Part shown: piece by piece, positions 6,439 to 6,526 of the stretch | How positions within the stretch are numbered: the stretch's first letter is position 1 | Layout: each line of letters starts with the position of its first letter | From: Bacteroidota bacterium | GTDB lineage: Bacteria; Bacteroidota; Bacteroidia; Flavobacteriales; Flavobacteriaceae | Assembly (NCBI GenBank): GCA_947483095.1 | Contig: CANKLD010000077.1 | Location: 1 to 6,526, forward strand | DNA length: 6,526 bases | Reading direction: 5' to 3' | Translations under genes and position numbers: made by a program | Notes under the pieces: model-generated | What the model saw: only the letters and a program-made list of their open reading frames with translations | Database searches by the model: none | What the model was told of the DNA's origin: nothing

Positions 6439-6526
6439 ATGAAAAAGACAAAAGAAATAACTGAATATTTAACTTTTATGATAAAAGTTAAAGTATTGAA
6501 ATTTGCTCAAACAAGCAAAAACAACA
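6439..6526 (+). CDS. N-terminal fragment resembling a DDE-type (IS481/IS3-like) transposase, cut by window edge
   Basis: An open frame begins at ATG 6439 (in-frame TAA at 6421-6423 upstream, no other start) and is still open at the right edge after 29 codons. It contains ITEYLTFMIKVKVLKFAQ followed by TSKNN. This pattern, a short polar lead and a helix of the YLxxxIKVKVLxFA kind running into N-rich residues, resembles the first helix of the helix-turn-helix region in transposases of the IS481/IS3 type, where the next residues would be a LACxxFGIxRSTxYxWK-like segment. That continuation is outside the window, so the identity is a guess from pattern. No Shine-Dalgarno sequence is present, as expected in Bacteroidota. 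Confidence 0.45.
   Translation, partial: MKKTKEITEYLTFMIKVKVLKFAQTSKNN

Overview
The window looks like chromosomal DNA of a Bacteroidota bacterium, most likely Flavobacterium or a close relative. The evidence is the low G+C, the character of the proteins (a Lys/Ile/Asn-rich FtsK, a LolA with a short signal peptide ending in Q, a RibB with a degenerate RibA-like tail), the absence of Shine-Dalgarno sequences before the genes, a TAnnTTTG-type promoter box before the tRNA gene, and a tRNA gene without an encoded CCA. I do not name a species.

Positions 1-5221 hold a tight, same-strand gene cluster: the 3' four-fifths of ftsK (5' end outside the window), a LolA-family periplasmic lipoprotein carrier, an LptF/LptG (YjgP/YjgQ) family lipopolysaccharide-export permease, and ribB. 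Gaps are 49 bp or less (0 bp between lolA and lptF, 5 bp between lptF and ribB), so co-transcription is likely. The cluster joins chromosome segregation at the septum (FtsK), two outer-membrane building routes (lipoprotein and LPS transport) and riboflavin synthesis. The RibB protein has a C-terminal domain that resembles GTP cyclohydrolase II but lacks every zinc-ligand cysteine.

Positions 5222-5510 hold a short spacer, a promoter-like element, a tRNA-Ser(UGA) gene and a strong hairpin terminator.

Positions 5511-6526 differ from the rest: very AT-rich (for example only 9 G/C in the 60 bases 5581-5640), no intact long gene, and several signs of mobile or decaying DNA. These are a tandem 8-bp repeat with 11-bp period just downstream of the tRNA, a short signal-peptide ORF that looks frameshifted in a run of eight A, a hairpin that pairs better as plus-strand RNA, a 62-codon start-less minus-strand reading frame that looks like the 3' end of a broken gene, and at the right edge the first 29 codons of a protein resembling the N-terminus of a DDE transposase. 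The simplest reading is a conserved core operon ending at a tRNA gene that has served as an integration site, followed by an accessory or eroded region. No complete new system can be demonstrated; the leads are all in the last kilobase and continue beyond the window.
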